A DNA stretch of 64,000 bases, taken from positions 146,524,545-146,588,544 of the forward strand of contig NC_030680.2 of the NCBI RefSeq assembly GCF_000004195.4. Direction: 5' to 3'. This DNA comes from Xenopus tropicalis. Taxonomy: Eukaryota > Chordata > Amphibia > Anura > Pipidae. Positions 1 to 10,722 of the stretch are shown here, piece by piece (the stretch's first letter is position 1; the number at the start of each line of letters is the position of its first letter). The notes beneath the pieces are model-generated. The model made no database searches. It saw only the letters and a list, made by a program, of their open reading frames with translations, and had not been told where the DNA came from. Made by a program: the position numbers and the translations under genes.

Positions 1-78
1 TTTTGATGCGACCGTGCCCATTTTGGCATGACCACGCTCATTTTGTGATGACCGCGCCCACTTTGCCGCTCCTACTAG
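1..78. mobile_element. Fragment of hAT-type MITE (TAGTGATGAGCGAA family), internal part
   Basis: The sequence alternates short blocks of the type gcgaccgtgccca / atgaccacgctca, which is the internal region of the non-autonomous hAT family seen complete at 13087-13246 and 15369-15690. It runs off the left edge of the window and ends at a degenerate CTAGTGAT just before the next element, so the left boundary is not visible. No coding potential. Confidence 0.6.
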
Positions 79-82
79 TGAT

Positions 83-356
83 TAGGGATACACTGAATCC
101 CGGATTCGGTTCAGCGTTTTTTTAAGGAATCGGTTTCGGGCCACATCTGCGGTCCCGGCCGAACCGAATCTGAATCCTAATAGGCATAAATTAGCATATG
201 CTAATTAGAATTCGGAAAGGGTTAAATTGGCAGTGAAAATTTTTTTTTTAACCCCTTCCGATCCTAATCAGCATATGTTAATTATGATTCAGATTTGGTT
301 CGGGATTCGCCTGAATCCTGCTGGGTGGGTTCAGAGATTTGGCCGAACCCAAAAAA
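83..356. mobile_element. hAT-like MITE with TAGGGATACACTGAATCC end, palindromic
   Basis: It begins with TAGGGATACACTGAATCC, close to the TAGGGATGCACCGAA ends that I know from frog and fish hAT MITEs. The middle is a long imperfect inverted repeat: the arm around 175-230 (aattagcatatgctaatt) is mirrored around 245-295. The expected right terminus (a TGCATCCCTA-like end) is absent, so the element is truncated or interrupted by the next MITE. Superfamily from end similarity only; no target duplication can be read. Confidence 0.55.
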
Positions 357-934
357 GTGCGTTTGGTGAGAGAATTTTTTCTCCAGGCATGGATTCGCAG
401 CAAATTTTTTGTTTTGCAAAACTTCCATGAAAATTAGTTGCGGAAAAATCCTTCATGCTTCAAAAAAAGTTTCAGTTGCGTCAAATTAGGCACGGTTGCG
501 TCAAAATAAGCGCAGTCACATCAAAATGGGTGTGGTCACATAAAAAAGGATGCGGGCGACAAAAAAAACCTGTGGGCGACAAAAAAACAAAGTGGGCAGC
601 AAAAAAAACGATGCAGGTGGCAAAAAACAAAAACAGGGTGACATAAAAGTTGTGCAACAAACGTATTTTGTGGATTTTTCGACGTTTCAATTCGCCGGAA
701 AATTTGCAAAATGACAGAAACATTCGCGAAATGATGACAAATTTTCGGGAAACATGAATTTTCAGGGAAATTCCGCCTCTCGCCATTAGTAGTTTTGTTT
801 CCACAAAACTGTATAAATATTTGGCTGCAAAACTTTCCACTGCAAGAAAAACGTGTGTGTTGATGTGTCAATGCGTTTCATGAAATTTCACTGTTTTGCT
901 AATTTTTCACAAAGTGACAGATTCATTCATCACT
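357..934. mobile_element. hAT-type MITE (TAGTGATGAGCGAA family), diverged, long copy
   Basis: The left part carries the family landmark gcatggattcgcagc (about 388-402). The middle holds several gcgacaaaaaa-type blocks (555-650). The right part ends in acagattcattcatcact, a decayed acagattcgctcatcacta. At about 575 bp it is longer than the 160-322 bp intact copies further on, so it probably includes internal duplication or a second nested copy. Open frames here (for example 481-840 minus) are shadows of this A/T-rich repeat. Confidence 0.6.
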
Positions 935-1272
935 GTCAGTTTTCATACTGTGCGAAACCCCTTTAAATACGCGGAGTGCGAACTTTCCATATTTCTATGA
1001 TTTGAGGTTTATGGGACTTGTTCTCTGTCCCCGAGCATCACGTTCTGTCAGCCTTATAGACATTCTGTCTTCCATAAACATCTTGTAACTGTCAGTTGCC
1101 TTCCTGTGTGTTCTGGTCCTGAGGAAAAGAACTGACATGTAGAAACTGGCACTCGTGTATTCTTACTGTCTCTCCTTTTTGCCTCTTCAACAGATTTCTG
1201 ACCCTTTCTTCTTAAAGCAATACTGCCATGGGAAAACATGATTTTTTCAAAACCCATCAGTTAATAGAGCTT
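935..1272. other. Single-copy intergenic sequence
   Basis: No repeat family, RNA gene or convincing exon is seen in this stretch. It holds only short open frames with no recognisable composition or splice context. Confidence 0.5.
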
Positions 1273-1398
1273 CTCCAGCAGGCGACAAAAAAAGATACGG
1301 GCGACAAAAAGTATTTTTTTTTTTCGCCATTTCATGACTTTTTTGCCATTTCGTGAATTTTATGGCGAAGCGTAACGGGACAGATTCGCTCATCACTA
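1273..1398. mobile_element. hAT-type MITE, right half only
   Basis: Gcgacaaaaa blocks are followed by the family 3' end: atggcgaagcgtaacgg, then cagattcgctcatcacta ending at 1398. The left terminus is missing, so this is a truncated copy. Confidence 0.7.
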
Positions 1399-1431
1399 CT
1401 GTTGTGGTTATATAGAAGCTAAATAACCATT

Positions 1432-2291
1432 TACAGGTATGGGATACCTTATCCGGAAACCCGTTATCCAGAAAGCTCCAAATTACAGAAAGACCGTCTC
1501 CCATAGACTCCACTATAAGCAAATAATTCTAATTTTTAAAAATGATTTCCTTTTTCTCTGTAATAATAAAACAGTACTTGTACTTGATCCCAACTAAGAT
1601 ATAATTACCCCTTATTGGGGCAGAACAGCCCTATTGGGTTTATTTAATGGTTAAATGATTCCCTTTTCTCTGTAATAATAAAACAGTACCTGTACTTGAT
1701 CCCAACTAAGATATAATTACCCCTTATTGGGGGCAGAACAGCCCTATTGGGTTTATTTAATGGTTAAATGATTCCCTTTTCTCTGTAATAATAAAACAGT
1801 ACCTGTACTTGATCCCAACTAAGATATAATTACCCCTTATTGGGGGCAGAACAGCCCTATTGGGTTTATTTAATGGTTAAATGATTCCCTTTTCTCTGTA
1901 ATAATAAAACAGTACCTGTACTTGATCCCAACTAAGATATAAATACCCCTTATTGGGGGCAGAACAGCCCTATTGGGTTTATTTCATGGTTAAATGATTC
2001 CCTTTTCTCTGTAATAATAAAACAGTACCTGTACTTGATCCCAACTAAGATATAATTACCCCTTATTGGGGCAGAACAGCCCTATTGGGTTTATTTAATG
2101 GTTAAATGATTCCCTTTTCTCTGTAATAATAAAACAGTACCTGTACTTGATCCCAACTAAGATATAAATACCCCTTATTGGGGCAGAACAGCCCTATTGG
2201 GTTTCTTCAATATTTAAATGATTTTTAATAGACTTCAGTTATGGAGATCCAAATTACCCGAGCATTATGGATAACAGGTCCCATACCTGTA
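1432..2291 (-). mobile_element. TA-flanked MITE carrying 112-113 bp tandem array (array A, 6 copies)
   Basis: Inverted ends CAGGTATGGGA (1434) and CCCATACCTG (ending 2289) are each flanked by TA, suggesting a TA target duplication as in Tc1/mariner-type elements. The inside is a tandem array of a 112-113 bp unit, about 6 copies between roughly 1556 and 2216. Copies differ mainly in a C4/C5 tract and one T/G base near atggttaa. Orientation is minus relative to arrays B, C, D, F and H. Non-autonomous and non-coding. Tandem repeats carried inside a Xenopus MITE have been reported before, as I recall. Confidence 0.85.
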
Positions 2292-2748
2292 CTACCTTCT
2301 TGAATTTTGCTGCGGGTAACTAATTGACGAACATGTGACCTGGATCTATCAAACTGACACCTACACAAATCCATACATTTAAGTCTTTGTTTATGAAGCT
2401 TTTTTTTTTTTCTGGTTCCCTCCAATAAACAATGTGTTGGGTCAGAGCTTCACGAATGGGCACTGGGGAGCGTAGCCCGGTGTCTGTGCAACAAATCACA
2501 ACTCTATGGTTTTACTAGTTTGGAATAGCAAATAGCTGTCTGGGTGCCCCATGGGAGGGAAAGGGCATTAGGCATATTATACAGTTATAAATAAAACAAA
2601 GGATGCCTGGGCAACAGTCTCTTGGTACCTGCCTTTCCTTTTATGAAAAATGATATTTTTACGGTAGAAAATCAGGATGATAATAATGGACTTATTCTCT
2701 GATATTTCTTTTTCTACTGATCCGGCACAACCTCACTGCTATGAACAG
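2292..2748. other. Spacer between two inverted MITE arrays
   Basis: Single-copy sequence between array A (minus) and array B (plus). It would form the loop if the two arrays paired. A short T-rich tract lies at 2400-2412. No gene or RNA is recognised. Confidence 0.5.
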
Positions 2749-3818
2749 TACAGGTATGGGACCCATTATCCAGAATGCTCGGGACCTGGGGTTTTCCGGA
2801 TAAGGGATAAGGGAATCATTTAACCATGAAATAAACCCAATAGGGCTGTTCTGCCCCCAATAAGGGGTAATTATATCTTAGTTGGGATCAAGTACAGGTA
2901 CTGTTTTATTATTACAGAGAAAAGGGAATCATTTAACCATTAAATAAACCCAATAGGGCTGTTCTGCCCCAATAAGGGGTAATTATATCTTAGTTGGGAT
3001 CAAGTACAGGTACTGTTTTATTATTACAGAGAAAAGGGAATCATTTAACCATTAAATAAACCCAATAGGGCTGTTCTGCCCCCAATAAGGGGTAATTATA
3101 TCTTAGTTGGGATCAAGTACAGGTACTGTTTTATTATTACAGAGAAAAGGGAATCATTTAACCATTAAATAAACCCAATAGGGCTGTTCTGCCCCCAATA
3201 AGGGGTAATTATATCTTAGTTGGGATCAAGTACAGGTACTGTTTTATTATTACAGAGAAAAGGGAATCATTTAACCATTAAATAAACCCAATAGGGCTGT
3301 TCTGCCCCAATAAGGGGTAATTATATCTTAGTTGGGATCAAGTACAGGTACTGTTTTATTATTACAGAGAAAAGGGAATCATTTAACCATTAAATAAACC
3401 CAATAGGGCTGTTCTGCCCCAATAAGGGGTAATTATATCTTAGTTGGGCTCAAGTACAGGTACTGTTTTATTATTACAGAGAAAAGGGAATCATTTAACC
3501 ATTAAATAAACCCAATAGGGCTGTTCTGCCCCCAATAAGGGGTAATTTTTTTCTTAGTTGGGATCAAGTACCGGTACTGTTTTATTATTACAGAGAAAAG
3601 GGAATCATTTAACCATTAAATAAACCCAATAGGACTGTTCTGCCCCCAATAAGGGGTAATTATATCTTAGTTGGGATCAAGTACAGGTACTGTTTTATTA
3701 TTACAGAGAAAAGGGAATCATTTAACCAATAAATAAACCCAATAGGGCTGTTCTGCCCCAATAAGGGGTCATTTTTTATTAGTTGGGATCAAGTACAGGT
3801 ACTGTTTTATTATTACAG
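2749..3818 (+). mobile_element. TA-flanked MITE with 112-113 bp array (array B, about 9 copies), right end lost
   Basis: The left terminus CAGGTATGGGA is at 2751 with TA before it, followed by the MITE's gacctggggttttccgga segment and then about 9 tandem units. The array stops inside a unit at ttattacagat near 3818 and no CCCATACCTG end follows, so the right MITE end has been deleted. Several units carry private changes (3547-3553 attttttt, 3770-3778 tttttatta). Inverted relative to array A, 460 bp upstream. Confidence 0.85.
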
Positions 3819-4480
3819 ATCTAATTTGTATTAATTAAAGACTGAATTTAGTAAAGGATATTATAAGGAGATGACAACTATTTTCAATCAATTTTTTTGC
3901 CACTATTCCTCTCCGAATTCATCTTGAGAAGCTTGATTGAAAGCTCTTATGGGCAGGGAATGGGCCTGCATTATATATACAATAGCTGTCTATAGCGCTG
4001 CTCAACATAATTACAAGATTTCTATTTAGCTATACAATGCCTTTTATCCCTCGCTGAATAAAGAATACTCTTTAAAGTGACAAAGATGATTACGTTGATC
4101 ATACTTTTAATAAATATGCATTGCCAGCTACACTATAATCGTACCATTCCGCAGCCCTTACACCTAATTCACGGGATTCAATCTAAGCCCAGGCTGACAA
4201 AATAATTGTATAACCGGTTTTTACACAATATAATAACGGCGAGGATACTAAAGGCAATTGTTAACTCATACGATCTGCTAATTAAATCTTATAGATATGA
4301 ATTTCATGAAAAGAAAAGTCTCTCACAAAGCAGATTGAGTGATTATGAGGCTTTATAAATAGCTACTAACAGCATTCTGTGCATTGGGGAAATGATACAC
4401 GGATACTGTTCTGTACTCCCCACCAATCGGCAGGTAATATGGAAGGTCTATTGTTCTACTCTGCTCTGTCTTTTTGACAC
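3819..4480. other. Single-copy AT-rich intergenic sequence
   Basis: Moderately AT-rich and non-repetitive, with scattered homeodomain-like AATTA cores. No open frame above background. It could hold a conserved non-coding element; an alignment to other tetrapods would decide. Confidence 0.4.
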
Positions 4481-4640
4481 TTAGGGGCAGATTTAATAAT
4501 CCACGAACGCTCCGAGCGTTCGTTCTAACGCCCGTACGTATTTTCGTTGATTTTTTCGTTATTTTGCGCAACGTTTTTGTACTGTGCAGAAAATTTCGGA
4601 TTCATTCAAGCTTCGGTATGGTCAGAAACAAAAATGCAGA
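4481..4640. mobile_element. Probable MITE fragment (ggggcagattta-type end)
   Basis: Begins with aggggcagatttaataa, a recurrent end type in frog DNA as I remember it. Inside is a short perfect palindrome, cgaacgctccgagcgttcg (4503-4521). The other terminus is not found. Low-confidence family call. Confidence 0.35.
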
Positions 4641-4960
4641 CGCAGCACTGGGACCATTTCTTCATTTAAAATATCACTTTTATTGTTAGCATTAAAAACA
4701 TGGTAATTCTATGTAGCACGCTTAACGCGTTTCGTGGCCTCGTGCCACTTCTGATCATATCTAACCAATTTCCCCTACCTCTAAGGTAGCAAGATTGGAA
4801 GTCCTTAAACAATGAGACATTTCTATTTTGTTTGCCATATCCACCATCTTGCAGTATGAAGGCATCAACACCCCCAGGTGGCCTGATTTCTAGCAGACTC
4901 AAGTTAAAGAGATCCAATTTACAGAAAGACCCCTTATCCAGGGGTGCAGGGTCTGCTACC
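4641..4960. repeat. Fragments of dispersed frog repeats, including a TA-MITE remnant
   Basis: 4710-4745 contains the motif aacgcgtttcgtgg, which I recall as part of a common amphibian dispersed repeat. 4910-4940 (ccaatttacagaaagacc and ccttatccagg) is a minus-strand scrap of the TA-flanked MITE that carries the 113 bp arrays elsewhere in this window. No intact element. Confidence 0.35.
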
Positions 4961-5037
4961 TCTAGTAAAAAACTCCCTCTCCTGCCCCGCCACTCTGCTA
5001 ACTGTGAGATGGGGAGACAGAGGTGGGTAGAAGATGC

Positions 5038-5172
5038 CAGTGGTGTGCAGGAATTGGGCCACTAGTGGGGCAGGGAATGGGCAGATGGGAGGCCTGTTAG
5101 GTATCTCTGTGCCCTGGGCCCCTCCAAAGATTTTTTTGCTGGGGGGCCCGACACACTCTAGTTACACCACTG
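5038..5172. mobile_element. Short hAT-like MITE (CAGTGGTGT / ACACCACTG ends)
   Basis: The left end CAGTGGTGT at 5038 is the inverse of the right end ACACCACTG at 5164-5172, and the body is GC-rich. CAGTGGTGTAACTA-like ends are typical of hAT elements. The flanking 8-mers (GAAGATGC and TCTATAGG) do not match, so no target duplication supports the boundaries. Confidence 0.5.
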
Positions 5173-5289
5173 TCTATAGGGCAGAACCCAGCTTGAAACA
5201 GTGCTGTCCTACCTTGTAAGATATTCACTAATAATATGGCAAAATGTTATCTATAATTATCTTAATAACCCCCTGTTTGCATTAATGTA

Positions 5290-6245
5290 TTGTAACCCTA
5301 TTTTGGCTACCGTTGTAGTTGTACTTTTAAAATGCAATCACCTGCGTGTGACGCTACAGGAGCCCTGAGCCCCCCTTTTTTTGGGGGACAGGCATAATAT
5401 TGATGAATGGCGTGCCTCCAGCCAGGGTAGGTATAGGTGGAACTATATTTCTCTTCCCTGGGAAAATTCCATGAGGTCCTCTGACTCCCTGCAACTCCCG
5501 GTACCTTGCCCCTCCCTTGGGGTAGCTGCTTACCAGGCAGCTGAGGATCCTCAATATACAAACAGCCAAGACACCGGTTATGATGATGAACCAGATGAAC
5601 TTGCTTTATTATTGATGCAGGCAGAACTTTCAGGGGATGTCACACAGACGGCTCAAGTCACACTCTCTCTCTTTGGGCTACCCCCGGTACTCCCTCCAGG
5701 TGATCCCACCCTGGTCCACGCGTAGGGCCCCTTACATGGGAACACACCCAGGTGCTGACTTGGCTCCCCTTACTACACACTGCAGGACCTGAACTTCAGC
5801 CATGAGTGCTGGGGGGTCTTAACCCCTCTCTCTCCTGTTGGGGCTATCTCTGCCCATTCTTTCTAGCCTGCCTGTGCCTGCCTAGTGTGACCTATTACAG
5901 TACCTCCTGTACTAGAACACTAGCCTGTTGTACACCTCTTTACAGAGGGGAGGTTCCAGGACTAAAACCTATTGAACATGGGAGTCACCCCCTTTTATAT
6001 CCCAGCACACCACCCAGTGGTTGCTGCCTGAACTGCAGGGAAACTGCTCCTTAGCACATAAACACATAGGACCACCTTTAGGTGTCCAAATCCATAAGGC
6101 CACCCTCTGGTGCCTGTCTAAACGGGAACCCACCTAAGGGGCCCAATTCTTTGGGATCCCTACAGTATTCTACTGTACAGAGCTGCGTACATAAGAAGCG
6201 CTTTATAAATAAAGATATACATGCATACATACATACAAGCCTTTA
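5290..6245. repeat. Unclassified LTR-like or dispersed repeat region
   Basis: This stretch is pyrimidine-rich and composed like the LTRs elsewhere in the window, with a possible polyadenylation signal (aataaag near 6207) followed by a short ATAC-rich tail (6212-6236). I could not find a TG...CA pair with matching flanks, so the LTR assignment is tentative. The open frames here (for example 5381-5725, which starts with TTG rather than ATG) are not convincing as genes. Confidence 0.3.
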
Positions 6246-7309
6246 CAGTCCCGTTATTCAAAGTGTGAAACTATAAACAGAAATATAATAAAGATAATAG
6301 CCACCCTTTTAAAAGAATATGAACCCCTCTCATAAAAGTAGGGCGCATTTGCCCTTTAAACTACGGAATAGGATTATTTTATTTTTTTTTGCACTCGGCC
6401 GCCTACATTCTTTAACTCCAGTAACCGTTTTTATTTTATTTGCATTTATGATGAGTGAAGCTGGGACTGTACGGCATAATATACGGCGCTTTAAGCCGCT
6501 TTTCATTCTTCCAGACGGGGAAACCGGTCGACCATAGAGCTGCCACAACAGTATAAAACATTCATTGTTATAGCAAATGTAATAGAATCTGATGTCTCAC
6601 ATACTTCTTTGCGCTTTCTATTACCTATATCACGACCCAGTAAATTTTTTTTTTTTTTTTTAATGTTATCTGGAATTATTCATGGGTTTCCCAGCAATAC
6701 CGTCCATCTTCTGCCCTTCCGGGGAGCGCGAGGGACTGAAGATTTTTATTCCTAAACCTCCCAGCTATGTCTGACTTTACTGATTTTAGATGGAGTCTTA
6801 TTGGACGGGTAATGGCTGTATTACTCTTCCTTCCCTTTATTTTTACTTAATATAAAAGGGGCTGGAAGCTAAACTCTCGCAGAAATGTAAAGAACGGGGG
6901 GCTATTATCCACCGTACAGTGATTTTCATTGGTTTCCTCTATGGAGATGCCTGAAACAAAGAAGTAGTTAAGGTGGAACTACAAATAAGGTGCGAGTTCT
7001 TTATAATATAAGGAACATGGAGGCGGGGGGGGGGATTTTATTGAAATGGTGAATATTCGCAGTAATCTGAGAGATCATAAAAACAAACCCTATCACTAGT
7101 ACAGTTGCTGCATTGAGTATTTGAGCAGTGTTGCCTGCTAAGCTCTGTCTGGGGGTTAAATTTAGGGCCAAGCTTGGGGTAGAATATATAAATTATTACA
7201 GCAGAATAACTATATGACTTAATTTCATGGTATACTTTATGTACAAGCTGTGAGCAAAGTAAGCCGGCTGTTCCTACTGTGCTTATTACAGAGAACTACA
7301 GTATCTATG
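6246..7309. other. Single-copy intergenic sequence with homopolymer runs
   Basis: No repeat family or gene is recognised. It contains a long T tract around 6645-6661 and a G run around 7025-7034. No splice-bounded open frame is supported. Confidence 0.45.
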
Positions 7310-7313
7310 CTAA

Positions 7314-8260
7314 TGTAGTGTCCCATAGGGTTAATCTGCCCCTATGACTTTAAACCCTACCATTTCCTTATTTCTGCTGTTACCGGGCGAAGTCCCATGT
7401 ATCTAGTTTACCCTTATTCTATGCCTTATTGGTTATTTGGGTTGACCACACCTCTTGCAAACTATTATAGTGTTTAGCAGGAGGGTGTGGCTTCCTCTTT
7501 GGCTGACTCTGTGTCTCAGGTGAAGATCCACTGAGCCTGGGATCAGAATAGGCCCCAGTAAAGCCTTATTGCCCCAGAGATTAATACCTACTCTGGTGAA
7601 GTCGGGGACAGGGCCCCTTGAATGAGGACCAGTTACATAGTTACTCTTGTAAGAGCACTCTCTAGGGGAGTGAGATAGAGAGGGAAAGAAGCAAGAGCAG
7701 TTTCGGCTCCACCAAGGAAAATAGCTGGAAGTACCCTTCCATACAGGCAATGTTGCCTCAGCATAGGGCCACGGTTAAGACATAGGAGACAGGCAGTACC
7801 TAAACCCTGATCCATAGTAGGCTGTAGGACTCTCAAGCTAGGGGTTATCAACCTGAGGACTGAGGTATCTATCCTGACTGTTCCAAAGGGGTGCCAAGCT
7901 GACCAGGTGCATTTACCCTGCCCAGACTCCCAAAAGAGGTGGGATTAACCGGTGTGCCTCATCTCTTCTTGTCATCAGAGTACTTCTATAATTTAACATC
8001 TGTATCTCCATTTGTGAGTATAACTCTGCTGATTCATTTGTCTCTGACAATAAATTGTCCTATAGTTTAACTGCAAGAACCTTCTGGCATCCATCTTTAC
8101 TGCACACAGCTACGGTGAGTTGTAATTACACTACACCCCAGCTCTGCAGGTCTCTTCTATATGGTGAAAGCCCATCCTGTTTAAGAGAGTCGCATGTAAC
8201 CCATGCTCTAACCTATCCTAGCCTGGGTTTTGACTATTTTATAGCCAAGTAGGGGTTACA
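7314..8260 (+). mobile_element. Solo LTR (endogenous retrovirus or related LTR element), 947 bp
   Basis: The sequence starts TGTAGTGTCCC and ends GGGGTTACA, a TG...CA pair with roughly inverse tips. It is flanked on both sides by the 4 bp direct repeat CTAA (7310-7313 and 8261-8264), the target duplication expected of retroviral integration. An AATAAA polyadenylation signal sits at 8049-8054. No gag, pol or env region adjoins it, so this is a solo LTR left by recombination between two LTRs. The open frames inside (7433-7750 and 7633-7851 on the minus strand) are not genes. A 4 bp duplication is common in gammaretrovirus-like families; the exact family is not determined. Confidence 0.75.
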
Positions 8261-8264
8261 CTAA

Positions 8265-8498
8265 CATAGGGGCCCATATTGTAAAGAGGGAATAGATTAT
8301 TGGGCCACAGGTGACAGGGGCTAGAAATGCTAGAAATGCAGTACTGCCCCAAGATACAGCAGCCCAAGAACAGTAATAGTACAGACCTTCAAAGTTGCCC
8401 CCAGCAGCTCCCCATCTTGGATCTTGTTAGGCCGTCTTTTGTGTGTCGGTGGCACTGCTCATGCTCAGTGGGCTGCTGGGGAGGAGCTAAGCTTAGGG
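8265..8498. other. Single-copy intergenic sequence
   Basis: No gene or repeat is recognised between the solo LTR and the next hAT fragment. Confidence 0.4.
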
Positions 8499-8640
8499 CA
8501 GGGGTGGGAAAACTACGGCCTGCGTCCGGGCCCGTTGGCCATTTTAATCCAGCCCGCCGACTCCTGATTGGTTGCGCCCCATGCTTGCGTGTGACGTCAG
8601 TACGTATAAAAGTGTTCTGATGCAGTGGGGAGCTGGTAAA
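8499..8640 (+). mobile_element. hAT (Charlie-like) fragment
   Basis: Starts CAGGGGTGGGAAAACTACGG, close to the CAGGGGTCGGCAAACTACGG ends of vertebrate hAT-Charlie elements. GC-rich body; the right terminus is not identified, so this is a left-end fragment. Confidence 0.5.
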
Positions 8641-8794
8641 GAACCCTATACATAAGGGATCATTTGCAACCCAAAGTGCAGTTTTGAGTGCAATTGCCAT
8701 GTTTTTTTTCCCATAATGCAACAATTTTCACCAGAATTCCAGTATTGCCATTGGGTCTGACACAATTGTGAATGATGCATCAAAATTTAGTGAT

Positions 8795-8953
8795 TATTAT
8801 TATTAACATTTATTTATAAAGCGCCAACATATCCCGCAGCGCTGTACAATAAGTGGGTTTCATACATTGGGCATACAGAGTAACATATAAAGCAATCAAT
8901 AACCGATACAAGGGGGGAAGAGAGCCCTGCCCAAAAGAGCTTACAATCTACAA
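8795..8953 (+). repeat. Dispersed frog repeat (ttataaagcgccaacata type), progenitor of the 77 bp array
   Basis: An ATT-rich lead is followed by ttataaagcgccaacatat and gcagcgctgtacaataag, a sequence I recognise as very common in frog genomes. Its last part (from about 8879) is a slightly different version of the unit that is then tandemly repeated. Class unknown to me. Confidence 0.6.
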
Positions 8954-9493
8954 GGAGTAACATATAAAGCAATCAGTAACCGATACAGGAGGGGAAGGGA
9001 GCCCTGCCCAAAAGAGCTTACACTCTACAAGGAGTAACATATAAAGCAATCAGTAACCGATACAAGAGGGGAAGGGAGCCCTGCCCAAAAGAGCTTACAC
9101 TCTACAAGGAGTAACATATAAAGCAATCAGTAACCGATACAGGAGGGGAAGGGAGCCCTGCCCAAAAGAGCTTACACTCTACAAGGAGTAACATATAAAG
9201 CAATCAGTAACCGATACAGGAGGGGAAGAGAGCCCTGCCCAAAAGAGCTTACACTCTACAAGGAGTAACATATAAAGCAATCAGTAACCGATACAGGAGG
9301 GGAAGAGAGCCCTGCCCAAAAGAGCTTACACTCTACAAGGAGTAACATATAAAGCAATCAGTAACCGATACAAGAGGGGAAGGGAGCCCTGCCCAAAAGA
9401 GCTTACACTCTACAAGGAGTAACATATAAAGCAATCAGTAACCGATACAAGAGGGGAAGGGAGCCCTGCCCAAAAGAGCTTACAATCTACAAA
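8954..9493 (+). repeat. 77 bp minisatellite, about 7 copies
   Basis: The marker ggagtaacatataaagc recurs at 8954, 9031 and 9108 and continues at 77 bp spacing to about 9493. Units differ by single bases (aagagggg/aggagggg, gggag/gagag). The array grew from the 3' part of the dispersed repeat just upstream and stops at the next hAT MITE. 77 is not a multiple of three, so no long frames arise. Confidence 0.9.
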
Positions 9494-9667
9494 ATGTGAA
9501 CATTTTTTCAGCAGGCATGGATTTGCCAAGAAATTTTGTATTTTGCCATTGACAAATTTTTTTCCGCTATGGTCAAAAAGTCAAATTTTTCTCCAATTTG
9601 CAAATTTTTCCTGTAGTTTTGCACATTTTTAGGCAAATGCAAAATGGGACTGACTTGCTTATCACTA
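9494..9667 (+). mobile_element. hAT-type MITE, decayed short copy
   Basis: Begins with a worn terminus (tgtgaacattttttc), then the landmark agcaggcatggattt, and ends gacttgcttatcacta at 9667. It follows directly on the 77 bp array. AT-rich, non-coding. Confidence 0.7.
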
Positions 9668-10379
9668 ATCAAAATGGAAACAATTTCTCCTGCACTTCAT
9701 CACAATTGATGGTATGGAATCATTCAAGCTTTAGTTCTCCTTTAAAGCACAAGAAATAGGAAATAAATTCCATACAAATGTTATTTGTTGCGTGAATTAC
9801 ATTTACAAAAGCGCCGGATGCGACAGGATTTGCCTATTTCCTATCTACTAAGTAAAATCTGCTTTATCTTCCCGTTGTATTACAGATGGGAATGAATCAA
9901 TGCCTTTAGTAGTAAATACTGATCCAATTTAGCGTTGGCTTATGATCTATTCAGCCCCCATTATCTGCCGCTACGTTCTGTTCCATTAAAGCAAGAGAAC
10001 ATGATAAATCACCCCCGAGATCCGGCAAATAAGATTTGATAAAGAAATAAAAACGCCTGGAAACTGTATTAGAATTATCTCCCAATGATAAGTCACGTGG
10101 GGCGGATAGAATGGCGCGGCACGAATGTAACTGTAGAACCGGGACGCTATTTATCACGGTTAAATCCGATGTCATTTAATTGTGTTTTATTTCAAATTAA
10201 TAGAAAGATTAGAATCGTCGTACAAACCGAATCGTTGGCCAAAAGTGAAGCCCGGCGAGCCCTTCGGTTTGTTCTGTAGGAGAAAAGGATTTTTTTTATG
10301 AAAAAGAAATAGAATTAATCGATCTCATCTTCTTAATCTGGGCTAGAATTTTGCCGTGTGTTTTGTTTTGCCAGAAAAG
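9668..10379. other. Single-copy sequence, candidate conserved non-coding element
   Basis: About 9770-10290 is non-repetitive and has more CpG and mixed composition than the surrounding repeats, with stretches such as ttaatagaaagattag and catttaattgtg that resemble developmental enhancers in texture. The frames on either strand (9951-10175 minus, 10085-10279 plus) overlap each other and show no protein family. An enhancer role is inference only. Confidence 0.35.
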
Positions 10380-10722
10380 AACATTCTATTGAATGATGCA
10401 CATCCTGCCACACCCTTTACCTACTGAATGATGCACATCCTGTCACACCCTTTTCCTGACTCTGAAACATCCTGTCACACCGTTTTCCTATTAAATGATG
10501 CACATCCTGTTTAACCCTTTACCTACTGAAGGATGCACATCCTGTTTAACCCTTTACCTACTGAATGATGCACATCCTGCCACACCCTTTTCCTGACTCT
10601 GACATATTCTGTCACATCCTTTACCTACTGAATGATGCACATCCTGTCACACCCTTTTCCTGATTCTGAAACATCCTGTCACACCATTTTCCTATTAAAT
10701 GATGCACATCCTGTTACACCCT
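10380..10722 (+). repeat. About 36 bp minisatellite, left part
   Basis: Repeated units contain gatgcacatcctg followed by a variable cacaccctttt or taaccctttacc tail, alternating with shorter units of the form ctctgaaacatcctg. Units are heterogeneous. The array is split by the solo LTR at 10723 and resumes at 11329 in the same phase of sequence, so the LTR inserted into a pre-existing minisatellite. Confidence 0.85.

Noticed and set aside
5381..5725. 114-codon frame in an LTR-like region
   Set aside because: It begins at TTG, not ATG, and shows no gag-like or other domain that I can name.
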